DNA of 64,000 nt, taken from NCBI RefSeq assembly GCF_023674465.1, contig NZ_CP098400.1, positions 1,888,801-1,952,800 of the forward strand, in the 5' to 3' direction. Shown here in pieces: positions 28,610 to 38,817 of this stretch. The translations under genes were made by a program, and so were the position numbers. How positions within the stretch are numbered: the stretch's first letter is position 1; each line of letters opens with the position of its first letter. The notes below the pieces were generated by a model. The model saw only the letters and a list, made by a program, of their open reading frames with translations. It was not told where the DNA came from and ran no database searches. This DNA is from Xiashengella succiniciproducens. Lineage in GTDB: Bacteria > Bacteroidota > Bacteroidia > Bacteroidales > Marinilabiliaceae.

Positions 28610-30019
28610 TCATCTTCTCTCAAGCAATACTATGTTCTCGATGTGGTGGGTATGCGGAAACATATCTACAGGCCTTACACGTGTTACGCGATACCTGATG
28701 TCTAGCATGTTGAGGTCTCGTGCCTGGGTGGCTGAGTTGCAGCTTACATAGACAATCTTGTCGGGTGCTGCATTCATGATGGTCTCAACTACATCAGCAT
28801 GCATTCCGGCTCGTGGCGGGTCTGTTATAATCAGATCTGGGTGGCCGAACTCAGTAAAGAGTTCGGGCTTCAGCAGATCCTTCATGTCACCGGCTAGGAA
28901 TACTGTGTTGTCAATACCGTTGATCCTTGAGTTTTCTCTTGCATCTTCAATTGCCTCGGGTACATATTCTATTCCTATTACCCTCTTTGCACTGTGGGCA
29001 ACGAAGTTGGCTATTGTTCCAGTACCTGTATAGAGGTCATATACTGTCTCATTACCAGTAAGCCCAGCAAATTCACGTACCAGCTTGTACAGATTCAATG
29101 CTTGCTTTGTATTGGTCTGGAAGAAGGACTTGGGACCTATCTTAAACTTAAGGTCCTCCATCTGCTCAAAAATAAAATCACGGCCGGCATAGCAGTGTGC
29201 CTCAAGGTCATTAAAGCTATCGTTGGCCTTGGTGTTGATTACATACATCCAGGATGTAACCCGGGGAAACAGCTCTATTAGTCTGTCGAAAATCTTTTTT
29301 CTCAGTTCGGCATCATCTTCGGCAAAGACAATAACTACCATGGTCTCACCTGAAACTGCAGTGCGTATCATCATAGTACGCAGAACTCCTGTCCTGTTTC
29401 TCAGATCGTAAAAGGGGATGTTGTTAGCAAGAGCAAACTCACGCAGGGCAAGCCTGATTGCATTTGACGGTTCTGGCTGAAGGTGGCATTCTTTGATATC
29501 CACTACCTTGTCAAAACGTGTAGGTATGTGAAAACCTAGTCCGCTTCGTTCGGTAATCTCCTCACCTGAAGCCATTTCCTCTGGACTTAACCACCTGCTG
29601 GATGAAAAGGTAAATTCAAGTTTGTTGCGGTAATGCCTTTCATCGGGAGAGGCCAACACAGGCTCAAGTTCAGGAAGTTCCACCTTGCCAATGCGCTTAA
29701 GGTTGTTGTAAACCTCACGCTGCTTGTATTTAAGCTGCTCGCTATAGGGTATGGATTGCCATTTGCAACCGCCGCATACTCCAAAATGCTCACAGAATGG
29801 CTTTACCCGTATATCTGAATAGTGGTGAAATCTCAGCGGTATCCCCTCCATGAAGCTGTGGCGCTTGCGGGTTACCCGAACGTCAACGATGTCACCAGGT
29901 ACTGTATTTGTAACGAAAACAACTTTGTCATTAAAACGGCCGAGCGATTTTCCTTCTGCAGCCATGTCGGTCACCTCAAAACGCTCAAGTATAGGTTTGC
30001 TTTTAGCAGATCTTCCCAC
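28610..30019 (-). CDS. rlmD: 23S rRNA (uracil-C5)-methyltransferase, RlmD/RumA type
   Basis: SAM-dependent m5U methyltransferase acting on 23S rRNA. It has about 469 residues. An N-terminal TRAM domain (EVTDMAAEGKSLGRFND...) is followed by the [4Fe-4S] cysteine motif FCEHFGVCGGCKWQ. The methyltransferase core has the VYDLYTGTGTIANF SAM motif, IITDPPRAGMH and the catalytic Cys in VYVSCNSATQ. The start is uncertain: the GTG at 30019 has AAAGGA 7 bases upstream and is preferred, while an in-frame TTG at 30046 is possible. It lies downstream of a DUF5723 protein gene and probably shares its transcript. Related RlmC/TrmA enzymes cannot be fully excluded. Confidence 0.88.
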   Translation of the reverse strand: MGRSAKSKPILERFEVTDMAAEGKSLGRFNDKVVFVTNTVPGDIVDVRVTRKRHSFMEGIPLRFHHYSDIRVKPFCEHFGVCGGCKWQSIPYSEQLKYKQREVYNNLKRIGKVELPELEPVLASPDERHYRNKLEFTFSSSRWLSPEEMASGEEITERSGLGFHIPTRFDKVVDIKECHLQPEPSNAIRLALREFALANNIPFYDLRNRTGVLRTMMIRTAVSGETMVVIVFAEDDAELRKKIFDRLIELFPRVTSWMYVINTKANDSFNDLEAHCYAGRDFIFEQMEDLKFKIGPKSFFQTNTKQALNLYKLVREFAGLTGNETVYDLYTGTGTIANFVAHSAKRVIGIEYVPEAIEDARENSRINGIDNTVFLAGDMKDLLKPELFTEFGHPDLIITDPPRAGMHADVVETIMNAAPDKIVYVSCNSATQARDLNMLDIRYRVTRVRPVDMFPHTHHIENIVLLERR

Positions 30020-30059
30020 TTTTTGTTCCTTTAAATTTCGCCGCAAAGGTAGGAATTTA

Positions 30060-31502
30060 TTATCTGAAATCTATACTGGGATTATTCCTGTTACCATGTC
30101 TTCCAAAGATTAAATTGAGACCGGCTCTGACATTCAATTGCTTCTGATATGGAAACATTACAAATTCACTGTCATCCATTATCACATTTGAGTAACGTAC
30201 AGGGGCATAATCAGCAACAGCGTATATCTGCAAAGGGCCCAATAGCACAGACAGTGCGGTTCCCAGCCCATTGGCTCCATTGAAACAGTAGCTGTAGTTT
30301 ACATTTACCGAGACAAAGGAATATGGCTTGTAGTTGGCCGAAATATTCAGGTCTTCCCTGAAATTGTTCTTCTGCAACATGCTCCTCGAAATAAATCCAA
30401 AAGACATGTAGTGGTTGAGATGATACTCAGCCCCCAACCAGATACCAGGAACAAGTGAGGTACTGAACTTCCCGTGTCCTGTGCTGTAATTAATAATAGA
30501 TTTAAGAGAATCACCTATTGCTTCAAGTGCATCATCAAGATCGTCTTTGTTGGATCCGTCAAGCTCCAGTCCTTCAAAACTGTAGTTACCCTTAAAGCTT
30601 AGCGAATTTAGATCGCTCTTCCAACTTATAAATCCAAGGTTGTTGACTGCAGCCGAGAAGTGCCATTTGTCATTGAACTTGTACACGGCACCAAGGTCTA
30701 TTGCGAAACCTGGATTTCTGAAACCAGTCAGGTAAGCTCTCATCTCACTATCTTCAAGTTCACGCCCTTCAATATCTTCAGGAAACTCACCTGGCACTCC
30801 TTCTGTAATCTCAACAGGTGCTGACACACGAATGCTTCCGTCAACCAGCACTTCATACTTCTCTCTTGAGGTGCGCAATTCCAGTCTGTTGATATCGGTC
30901 ATGCCGGCGACCATACCAAACAAAGGTTTGACATTAATACCAACGTTGAGCTTGTCATTCCACTCGCGGGCATAGCCAATATTAATCTCCTTATACAACT
31001 GGGTCTTCATCCGGAGGGTGGAAAAGTCAAAAACAGAGCCGTCGGCAAAGCCTTTCTCGGTTACCTTGAAAAGGTCACGAGGCAATCCGGCATTCAGATC
31101 TCCCTTTATTGAATACGATATTGAAAAATAGTCACGACCCCTCCTGAATCCAAAGCCCAATATATCAACAGTGGTCTGTTCATTTACATTAAAAACCTTA
31201 CCGGTAGCACGATACAGCTTATCGTAATCAAAGCGCCTGCTCAAAGGTGATACCCACTCACCGCCCTTGTCCTGGAAAATATTTGAAAATGACAAATCAC
31301 TACCCACCATCAGTTCGATACCCGGCAAGGTATAGAAACCGTTGGCCCTTGGCATCATTGCAGGGTTAATCTGCCTTACCTGTGGTATGGTCTCCATAAA
31401 ATAGGTACTCATAGGCGACTGCCCGGTTAGGGCCGGGCAGACCATCAACATCAATAGTGCTACGCTCCTGAGCACTGTATATCTTCTTTTTCCTGACATC
31501 AT
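30060..31502 (-). CDS. DUF5723 family outer-membrane protein
   Basis: A 480-residue predicted beta-barrel of the Bacteroidota DUF5723 family. A signal peptide (VALLMLMVCPALTGQ) is followed by the family opening YFMETIPQVRQINPAMMPRA. Long runs of alternating polar and hydrophobic residues then end in aromatic barrel strands such as YKPYSFVSVNVNYSYCF and LQIYAVADYAPVRYS. It resembles PorV/FadL-like barrels in layout but carries no type IX signal. The ATG at 31502 was chosen over an upstream TTG; an ATG at 31499 is equally possible. It lies 16 bases downstream of a large lipoprotein gene, which suggests a shared envelope function. The role is unknown. Confidence 0.8.
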   Translation of the reverse strand: MMSGKRRYTVLRSVALLMLMVCPALTGQSPMSTYFMETIPQVRQINPAMMPRANGFYTLPGIELMVGSDLSFSNIFQDKGGEWVSPLSRRFDYDKLYRATGKVFNVNEQTTVDILGFGFRRGRDYFSISYSIKGDLNAGLPRDLFKVTEKGFADGSVFDFSTLRMKTQLYKEINIGYAREWNDKLNVGINVKPLFGMVAGMTDINRLELRTSREKYEVLVDGSIRVSAPVEITEGVPGEFPEDIEGRELEDSEMRAYLTGFRNPGFAIDLGAVYKFNDKWHFSAAVNNLGFISWKSDLNSLSFKGNYSFEGLELDGSNKDDLDDALEAIGDSLKSIINYSTGHGKFSTSLVPGIWLGAEYHLNHYMSFGFISRSMLQKNNFREDLNISANYKPYSFVSVNVNYSYCFNGANGLGTALSVLLGPLQIYAVADYAPVRYSNVIMDDSEFVMFPYQKQLNVRAGLNLIFGRHGNRNNPSIDFR

Positions 31503-31518
31503 TACCAATTTTTACCGA

Positions 31519-33153
31519 TTAGTTGGGTATAGTACCCTTAGCACTGAGTGAGATCTTAGCCCTCAGACTGCCCTTATTTGTGATCTCAACACTCTCACCA
31601 TTCTTGCCTGTCATCACCTCGTAGTGCAATATCAATTGCTTTGCCTCACGTTGCCTGAATGCCTCTATCTGGTCCTCTGTAAGGTCCACCTTAAATGATG
31701 AAGCCTCAGGTCTTGCAGCTGTTCCTGCTATAATAATGGAAGTTCCCTCATCCAACACGTAATCAATTAAGTCACCGTTTCCGTCAATCACATAGGCACT
31801 TGCCGAAATGCTGAGCGGAAGTCCGTTTTCAAAATCAAAGTAGACTGAGGCCAGTTCAATGCTTTCTACTTCATTTTCTGAACCTTCTATCATATCGTTG
31901 AAGTCGAACTCTATCGTGTCTCTCCTTTCATAGCCTGCAGCCGAAAGGGTAAATGGAATCTTTGCAACCAAAGCTGCTACAAGATCCTGGCCAGCCAACT
32001 TGTAGTTGAGAGGCTCAGACTCAGGGTCTGAGCCGGCATCAGGATTGCTTCTTGAGAAGATGTCAAGCTTCATCGAACGAGGGAAGCCGTTTGCTATATC
32101 CAGCACGTTGGAATCAGATTTATCATCTATTACCACTTCAGCAAAGCCGGGTTCACCACCCACTGATGCGGGCACATTGTCAATAACCAGTGTACTGCTG
32201 CCATCCACGGTCAGGTATTCATATGGATCTTCGTCGTCATCTTTATAAAACCTCATGTTTCTGGTCTCTACATAAAATGGTGTTCCAATGCTGTTGTGAA
32301 GCTGGATGCTGATTGAAATCCTATCTACCCTGACCCTGTCCTTGAGGTCGTCTATCTCGTCGAAGAGTTCGAAATCGAGTTCAACATCTGTCTTGGTGGT
32401 CTCCTGAGTACCGAAGTATCCGTATGCGGCTTCAGCCTCCATATCAGACAGGCTAAAGTAAACAGTGAGATCACCACCGTAGGATAATCCTTCCAATGCA
32501 ACCCGGGTATTAACCCTGAGACTACTTAGGTATGGTGCCTCATCATTGCTTTCCAAATTGAGGTGCATTCCTTCGAGTGGCAGGCTGAACTCTTCGGGAC
32601 TTACCATTCCGTTGCCATACACTGTAAAGGTTATGCTTACAGGTTCTCCTCCGCTTGCCATGCCCGGACAATCTACTGTCACCGTGCCGCTTAGCCCATA
32701 GGGTGACGCTATTGCAATTCTCAGCACTCCGGCAGTCAGATCCAGACTGTCGTACCGTACATCATTCCTGTGACTTAGAATTGCCCTGTCGGAAAACTCA
32801 AAGCTTCCATCGTCGCCTGAACCTGTATTGAATGGAGGAATGTAATGATTCCATGTACTGTTTACGTCATTGAGGGTAACCAGATCATCCCATTCTATCT
32901 CAACATCCTGACGAGTCTGGTAGTAAAGCAGTCCATCCTCGTCTGAAAAGATACCGTCTCCCTCCAGATCTTCGAGGAAATCCTGTAATGTATAACTGGC
33001 TGAGATAAACGGTCCGGTAATTGAAATGGAACGCATATCATCGTCCGGATCGTTGACTATTATATCATCTCCCTTGCAGGAATACAGCACTGTCATCGCG
33101 ATTAATGATAGCCCTATAAAATCCCTGAATCTTATATTTCTTTTATTGCTCAT
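31519..33153 (-). CDS. Hypothetical beta-rich lipoprotein
   Basis: A 544-residue protein that I do not recognise. It has a lipoprotein signal (FIGLSLIAMTVLYSC, lipobox Cys near residue 26) followed by an acidic linker (DPDDD). Asp/Ser-rich beta sandwich-like segments come next, with repeated motifs of the form LRVNTRVALEG, VELDFELFDEIDDLKDRV and SIQLHNSIGTPFYVETRNM. No catalytic motif or T9SS signal is seen. It is encoded 16 bases upstream of the DUF5723 barrel, and the two are probably co-expressed, perhaps as a surface lipoprotein with its barrel partner. That pairing is inference. Confidence 0.7.
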   Translation of the reverse strand: MSNKRNIRFRDFIGLSLIAMTVLYSCKGDDIIVNDPDDDMRSISITGPFISASYTLQDFLEDLEGDGIFSDEDGLLYYQTRQDVEIEWDDLVTLNDVNSTWNHYIPPFNTGSGDDGSFEFSDRAILSHRNDVRYDSLDLTAGVLRIAIASPYGLSGTVTVDCPGMASGGEPVSITFTVYGNGMVSPEEFSLPLEGMHLNLESNDEAPYLSSLRVNTRVALEGLSYGGDLTVYFSLSDMEAEAAYGYFGTQETTKTDVELDFELFDEIDDLKDRVRVDRISISIQLHNSIGTPFYVETRNMRFYKDDDEDPYEYLTVDGSSTLVIDNVPASVGGEPGFAEVVIDDKSDSNVLDIANGFPRSMKLDIFSRSNPDAGSDPESEPLNYKLAGQDLVAALVAKIPFTLSAAGYERRDTIEFDFNDMIEGSENEVESIELASVYFDFENGLPLSISASAYVIDGNGDLIDYVLDEGTSIIIAGTAARPEASSFKVDLTEDQIEAFRQREAKQLILHYEVMTGKNGESVEITNKGSLRAKISLSAKGTIPN

Positions 33154-33170
33154 ACCTGTCTCTTTAATCT

Positions 33171-33190
33171 CACCTGCCGGAAGGCAGGTG
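33171..33190. repeat. Perfect palindromic hairpin in the intergenic space
   Basis: CACCTGCC-GGAA-GGCAGGTG, an 8-base-pair stem with a 4-base loop, between the PD40 gene and the lipoprotein gene, both on the minus strand. A T-rich run follows on the plus strand only, where no gene needs terminating. It looks like a dispersed palindrome or an RNA-stability element. Confidence 0.5.
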
Positions 33191-33263
33191 ATTGCTTTTT
33201 ATTTTGATATAGAACTAAGACTTAGATTCAACTCACCACTTTCTTATCTGCTTAGATGTCCTG

Positions 33264-34205
33264 TCAATCAGGCACTGCCAGTTCGGTTATGACCCTGTAG
33301 ATATCCATTCCCCCAAAACCTTCTGGACGGTTGCTTGACATCAGGAATGAAAGGGTGTCAGATGAAGGATAGTAAAACACATCGTGATATTCGGAATTAA
33401 TTGGTTCACCCAGGTTTTCCGGGCGACTCCATTGTCCGTTAGCATCCTTTATGCTTTTGAATAGATCATAGCCTCCCATACCGATATGACCATCTGAAGC
33501 AAAATACAGGGTATTACCATCAGGGGTGACATAGACTGAGACTTCATCATTTGCTGTATTGACTACCGGACCAAGATTAATGGCCTTACCAAAGCGGGAT
33601 TTGCCCTTGCGTGGTGCATACCATATATCAAAACCGCCCTGTCCGGCATGATGATTACTGATAAAATAAGCATCTCCGTTGGCTGTTAATGAAATCTGTG
33701 TTTCCCTGTATATCTTCTTGTCAACTCCTCCTGAAGGGGTATAGACATGACGTAATCCCTTCTTAGCATGATTTTCATATGCTACTAACCGACCACCACG
33801 TTTCTTTCCTACATACAAGAATAGTTGTCCCTTACCAGGGTCATAGCCGGCCACGGCTGTATGTTTCTTTGCTGATCCAAGTCCTTTGACAGGAGCTGCT
33901 ACTGATGCAATACTATCAGTCAGCTCAGCTTTGAGTACCTGTTCTTTAAGCTTTTCAGCTTGCTTGGTACTACCTGCCTTGCCAGGTTGTCTGGAAGTAA
34001 AGTACAATGCTCCTGCCTGAGTTACTTCTACCGCTGAATAATCGTCATACATACTGTTGATTTCTGAGCCGAGGTTTACAACCCTAAAGGATTGAGATGT
34101 ATTGGAAGTGTAGTCTGTTCCAATGGCGTCGTCAGGCTCCTGAGCATAAATGGTACCTGCTGTCAAAAACAACGCAAATACTATGGGATGTCCTATCTTT
34201 TTCAT
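33264..34205 (-). CDS. PD40 (WD40-like beta-propeller) exported protein
   Basis: A 313-residue exported protein. The signal peptide is MKKIGHPIVFALFLTAGTIYAQ. PD40-type propeller blades follow, with the hallmark GGFDIWYAPRKGKSRFG, TPDGNTLYFASDGHIGMGGYDLF and FLMSSNRPEGFGGMDIYR. Blades like these occur in PorE/SprE-like T9SS-linked proteins, which usually add TPR and OmpA domains; both are absent here, so this is a stand-alone propeller. It is monocistronic or leads the transcript into the lipoprotein, DUF5723 and rlmD genes. The exact role is unknown. Confidence 0.82.
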   Translation of the reverse strand: MKKIGHPIVFALFLTAGTIYAQEPDDAIGTDYTSNTSQSFRVVNLGSEINSMYDDYSAVEVTQAGALYFTSRQPGKAGSTKQAEKLKEQVLKAELTDSIASVAAPVKGLGSAKKHTAVAGYDPGKGQLFLYVGKKRGGRLVAYENHAKKGLRHVYTPSGGVDKKIYRETQISLTANGDAYFISNHHAGQGGFDIWYAPRKGKSRFGKAINLGPVVNTANDEVSVYVTPDGNTLYFASDGHIGMGGYDLFKSIKDANGQWSRPENLGEPINSEYHDVFYYPSSDTLSFLMSSNRPEGFGGMDIYRVITELAVPD

Positions 34206-34578
34206 CTAAATTATGTAACTGATTACCTGTTACAACGCATCTCAATGCTTATTGTTACTCTACACACAAAAAAAAAATGGGGATTTTGACAAACGTATAT
34301 TCCCATACCTTAAACAGCTCTATAGTTTACACTTTTTGACTTCGTGATCAGATGTAAATAAAATGTTATAAATAGTTAACAGACCCTACTGCATTGATTT
34401 TCAATGGGTATCTAAAAAATAAAACTTTCCGACTTTAAGGGTAGATTCTTCGGTCCGGAACAAAGTGATGGATTTTTTTATACTTTTGGATTTGTCATGG
34501 TAGGAAGTGAGAACGGGAAATGTTGTTTGACCCTGTACCATTGGTACTCTATAGTTCTGACAGCCCAATATCCCCTTA
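34206..34578. other. Intergenic region, 373 bases, divergent promoters expected
   Basis: A divergent region between the PD40 gene (minus) and the next gene (plus). It is AT-rich with no open frame of note. TACTTTTG at 34481-34488 fits the -7 consensus for the plus-strand gene, but no good -33 element stands at the right distance. No RNA gene or repeat was recognised. Confidence 0.5.
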
Positions 34579-35172
34579 ATGAATCAATTAAAATTAGTCA
34601 GCCCAGACAGAATGCTAGATGTCGATAATCGATTGCACATCACAAATGATGTGAACCATGCGATGGTCGAGTTTGGCTTTATAGTAAAAGGAAATTTCTT
34701 AAAGTGGCTTATTCTGGGAAGTGATGGTACCGAAAAAGGTATCAATCGACTATTTATTGAGATCTGTGCTGCTCTGGCGCGCCATGGAAAGATGCCTGAT
34801 GATCTCAGACTTCAGCTTAACAAGAATATTGAAAAATATCTGTACGACCTGCCAATCAGACGTCGTCTTGCTCTGGCATTCATACTCTTCAACAGTGAAG
34901 ATTTCAGACGTTCCATCGCAGAGATCAACGAACACCTGGATCTAAGTCCGGGTGAATTAAAGACCCTGCTCGGCAAACATATCGAGCGTGAAATTTATGT
35001 CGGTGGAAGCTATGATCTTGAAATCAAAATAAGGGACTACCTGGCAAGTGAGATTGTCAAGTTTGCTTCAGAGTTCAGCTTTATCTCAGGCTGCATTAAA
35101 AGGGAGCGGGTAATGGAATTGCTCGACATTTACAGCCGTTCCAGCCTTGCTATGCTTGGTTTTGACGAATAA
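34579..35172 (+). CDS. Hypothetical soluble protein, helical
   Basis: A 197-residue protein that I do not recognise. It has no signal peptide or membrane helix and is mostly predicted helix, for example INRLFIEICAALARHGKMPD and RRRLALAFILFNSEDFRRS, with a final IYSRSSLAMLGFDE. A LSPGELKTLLGKHIE segment could be read as a helix-turn-helix-like stretch, but this is weak. It stands alone, divergent from the PD40 gene and convergent with the PKD protein gene, 6 bases from the latter's stop. It is a real gene by codon use and length. Confidence 0.65.
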   Translation: MNQLKLVSPDRMLDVDNRLHITNDVNHAMVEFGFIVKGNFLKWLILGSDGTEKGINRLFIEICAALARHGKMPDDLRLQLNKNIEKYLYDLPIRRRLALAFILFNSEDFRRSIAEINEHLDLSPGELKTLLGKHIEREIYVGGSYDLEIKIRDYLASEIVKFASEFSFISGCIKRERVMELLDIYSRSSLAMLGFDE

Positions 35173-35178
35173 AAGCTT

Positions 35179-38100
35179 CTATCTTATCAACCTTAGAGTA
35201 CCACTCTTTTCAAGTACTTCATCAGCCTCAGTTCTAACCCTTACTATAAAAGTATAGGTCTCAACAGGCTGGGGTACTCCATCATATACTCCGTCCCATC
35301 CCTCTTTAATGTCAGTAGACTCATATACCACCTGTCCAAATCGGTTGAATATCCTGAACATTACCAGTTCCCTGAGTCCCCATCCCTTCACAAAGACCTT
35401 GTCATTGATTCCGTCGCCATTAGGTGTAAAGGCCAGCGGAACATCAACAGAGTACTTCTTCTCAACTGTCAGATTGAAAGGATAACTTAGTGTGAAGCAT
35501 TCATTGACATCGGTCACCGCTACAGAATAAGCTGTAGTTTCCATTGCCTTAAATACAGGATCGGGACATGTACTACAGGAGATATTATCTGTCGGACTCC
35601 ACTGGTACTTTCCAATTTCAGGGTCACTCAGATCCATATACAACTCCTCTCCTATTATCAAGGTGGTATCACTTAACCAGACAACAGGATGTTGCTGAAC
35701 GAGGACTACGACCTTGGCGGAATCGACACAACTGTTGTGATCGGTTACTGTGACAGTATAGTCAGTGTCGAAAACAGGCCTTGCAACAGTCGTGGCAGCT
35801 GCCGCATTATCCAGAGATAAGGCGGGGCTCCACAGGTATTCTATTCCACCGTCAGCTCTCAGTACCAACTGATCACCAAGGCAGATTAAGGTGTCGGGAC
35901 TTGTATCTATTTCCGGTAAGGGGAATACCGTGACTGCGGCCTTTGCACTGTCAACACAACCCAGTGGTGTATAATGCGCAAACAAAGTGAGTGTGTATGA
36001 GCCGGCCTGATTGTATGTCAACTGCGGCAGTGCTTCCAGGGAACTGCCTCCATTACCTTGCAGCCAGGTATAGCTGTCTGCATTCAGGGTGTTGTTGATT
36101 AAGGGCGGGGTGAAAGGTACGCAACCACTGTCAATACCTCCATCAAAGGCAAAGGTTGCCTGAAGATCGTGAACTACAACATTTCCGACGATGGCCTTAT
36201 TACATGTATTCTTATCGTCTGACCGCAGGAATAACACCGGTTTGTATACATCTGAACGGGTGTAGGTATGTGCGGTCTCTGTGGTACCCGCATCAGAGTA
36301 ACCATCACCAAAGCTCCAGCTTATATCATGCACGTTTTGCAGTTTGATTGCCCTAAACACCACCTCTTGTCCGCGACACACTGCATCGGCAACGTCTATC
36401 TCAGCATAGGGTCCGCCCACATGGACATACTCCTTTTTGACTATGGTATCGGCACAGCCATTGCTAGTCCTGCTAATTAGTGTCACATCATGTAAACCGG
36501 GTCTGTTGTATATAAAGAAAGGATTCTGCACTTCTGATCTATTTTCATTCTCACCAAAGACCCAGGTCCATGAACCGGGATTGGGAGTTTGGGACAGATC
36601 CTGAAACTGCACCACCAACGGGTAACAGTTGGACTCTGTTATATCGGCCGTAAAGTCGGCTACCGGAGGTTCCTGTACGCTGAAGAAGTTTTCTACAAAA
36701 GCTGTTTCCTCACAACCGTGGTCATCTTTAATAAACAGGCTGAGCGAATACAAACCGGCATTTGCAAAATTTATTGTTGGAACAGAATCCGTAAAGCTGC
36801 GACCATCACTTAATTCCCATAGATATTGAACTATCCTGCTTTCAGAATTATCGCGAACACTTATTGTATCCCCAATGCAAAGTCCGGTTTTTGACGCTAC
36901 AAATGACGCATCAGGTCTGATAACTCTTACTGCATTCTTTTTTAATACAGTATTACTACAGCCATAGCTGTCGGTAACCTTGAGAGATACGTCGAAGGTC
37001 TGGTAAGTAGTGTAGTCGTGTGATGGGTTCTGGGTTGTAGCAGTAGCTCCGTCGCCAAAGTTCCACGACCATGAAGTCAGAGGGGCTTCAGATTTGCTCT
37101 GATCAGTAAAACTGAAGGTAACAGGCATACAGCCAAGTTCGTAATTGACTGAGAAGTCCGGTTCAGGTTGGAACACATTAATTGTTCTGCTCAGAGTATC
37201 ACGGCATCCGTTGGCATCCTGTACAACAAGTGATACCTTATTGAGTCCGGGGGTTTCAAATCTGTGAACGAGGTCACCCATTGTTCCCTCTGTCTTTCCT
37301 TCGGTTTCAAACAACCACAAATACCTCACGGTCTGATTGTCAACAGAGAAAGGTGAATTGTCAACCGATGATGCACCACTCAGGGTCAGTGTCTCTCCAT
37401 GACACAGGTAGGCTGCATTTAGGCTGAAGTCAGCATTAAGTTGTCGGGCATAGACTTCCTTTACGACGGAAAACTGACAGCCTGTATTATTATTGAATGC
37501 AGTAAAGCGCACTACATAGGTACCGGAACTAGTATAGCGATGCGAAGGGGTAAGAGTATTTGTCACCAGCGGACTACCATCGCCAAAGTCCCACTGGTAT
37601 GAGCTTGCTTCTTCTACTGTTGCTGTGAAGTTATAAAGCATCGGGTCGTTACAGTCGGACTTACCCTCCATGGTAGCAAGGGGTCCAAGTATCCTGAGAA
37701 GGTTGTTCTTGGTCACCTTGGTTGGACAGCCATTATTAAAAATGGTTAGTGATACGTTCATCACCCCTGTCTTCGCGTAGTTGTGGAAAGGCACAGGAAA
37801 CGGAGGCTTAGTTTCGTCACCATAGTCCCAAACCTCACTTGTTCTCAAGGCCGGCTCAGGTGAGGTAATCTCAAACATAACGGTCTCAGAGGCACAACGC
37901 TCATAGTTGCCAACCCTGTTGAAGTCCACATTGACCTTATCCCCAGCATTTATATACTCCACATTAGTATGTTCGCAACCCTTCTCGGTAATAACTCTCA
38001 GCACCACCGGAACCTTTGCGGCTTCAACCACATTGACATTAATGCTGCTACCCTCCTGCCATGGGCCACCGTTAACACTCCACATTCTTGAGACTATTGC

Positions 38101-38817
38101 ATCCTCAGTAGTATTATAAGTCGATTTGTCACTGAAGGTGATATTCATTGGGACGCATCCTGACAACTGAGCAGCAGATCCTGCAGGAGTCATTGCCACC
38201 TTGGGCATGTTGATGGTGACAGCATTCTGCTTGACATAGGTATCCGAACAGCCACTAGAGCTGTAAACTACAAGGGTATCTGAAAAGACTACATTACCAT
38301 CACTGAATGGGAAGCCCTCACCAATGGTCTGTACCGGAGAAGCCTGAGTTGACACAGTACCGCTGCCAAAGCGCCACTCATAAAAATCAGCACCAACCGA
38401 CTGGTTGATATATTTGACAACAGCAGGCAGTTCACAATAAAAATCTTCCCCCACATCAAAAAGAGCCTCTACATGTTCGACTGTGATAACCTGTCTGACA
38501 CTGTCAGTACAGGTTCCATTGCCTGCAATAAGCCACACCTCATATTCACCCGGATCCCTGAAGTTCTTTTGCGGGGATACTGCCGTTGAAGTAGTACCAT
38601 CTCCAAAGCGCCAACGATAAGTATCTGCACTTGTGCTTGTATTTGTAAAGCGGATATTCTCCCCTGGACATATTACTGTTTTGGGTGTAGTGAAAGAGGC
38701 CCTGGTCTTGGTGACCTGAATTAGGTTTGCCCTTGTAACCGAAGCCTGGCAGCCAATATCATCGGTTACTGTGAGGGTTACCGAATAATTACCTACGGCC
38801 TCATACAGATGGCTTGA
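35179..38817 (-). pseudogene. 3' part of an IS-split PKD-repeat T9SS type B cargo gene
   Basis: Carries on the reading frame of the 5' fragment at 40613-41323, from which an IS1182-family element separates it. The frame is open from the IS junction (SSHLYEAVGNYSVTLTVTD), but no start codon is available before the ATG at 38538. As a result the first ~90 residues and the signal peptide are cut off. About 1,200 residues hold a long array of PKD domains (WNFGDGATATTQNPSHDY and similar). The C-terminal CHU_C/type B T9SS sorting domain follows (PLAFTPNGDGINDKVFVKGW...FNRFGQVVYES). Without the signal peptide it cannot be exported, so it is a broken gene. Its reading frame is otherwise intact, which suggests a recent event. 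Confidence 0.85.

Noticed and set aside
28249-28623. 124-codon minus-strand frame across the end of the sugar-binding-protein gene
   Set aside because: It is antisense to conserved coding sequence and runs through the REP-like repeat.
33171-33190. Palindrome taken as a terminator of the PD40 gene
   Set aside because: On the minus strand no T-run follows the stem; the T-rich side is on the plus strand, where no gene ends.
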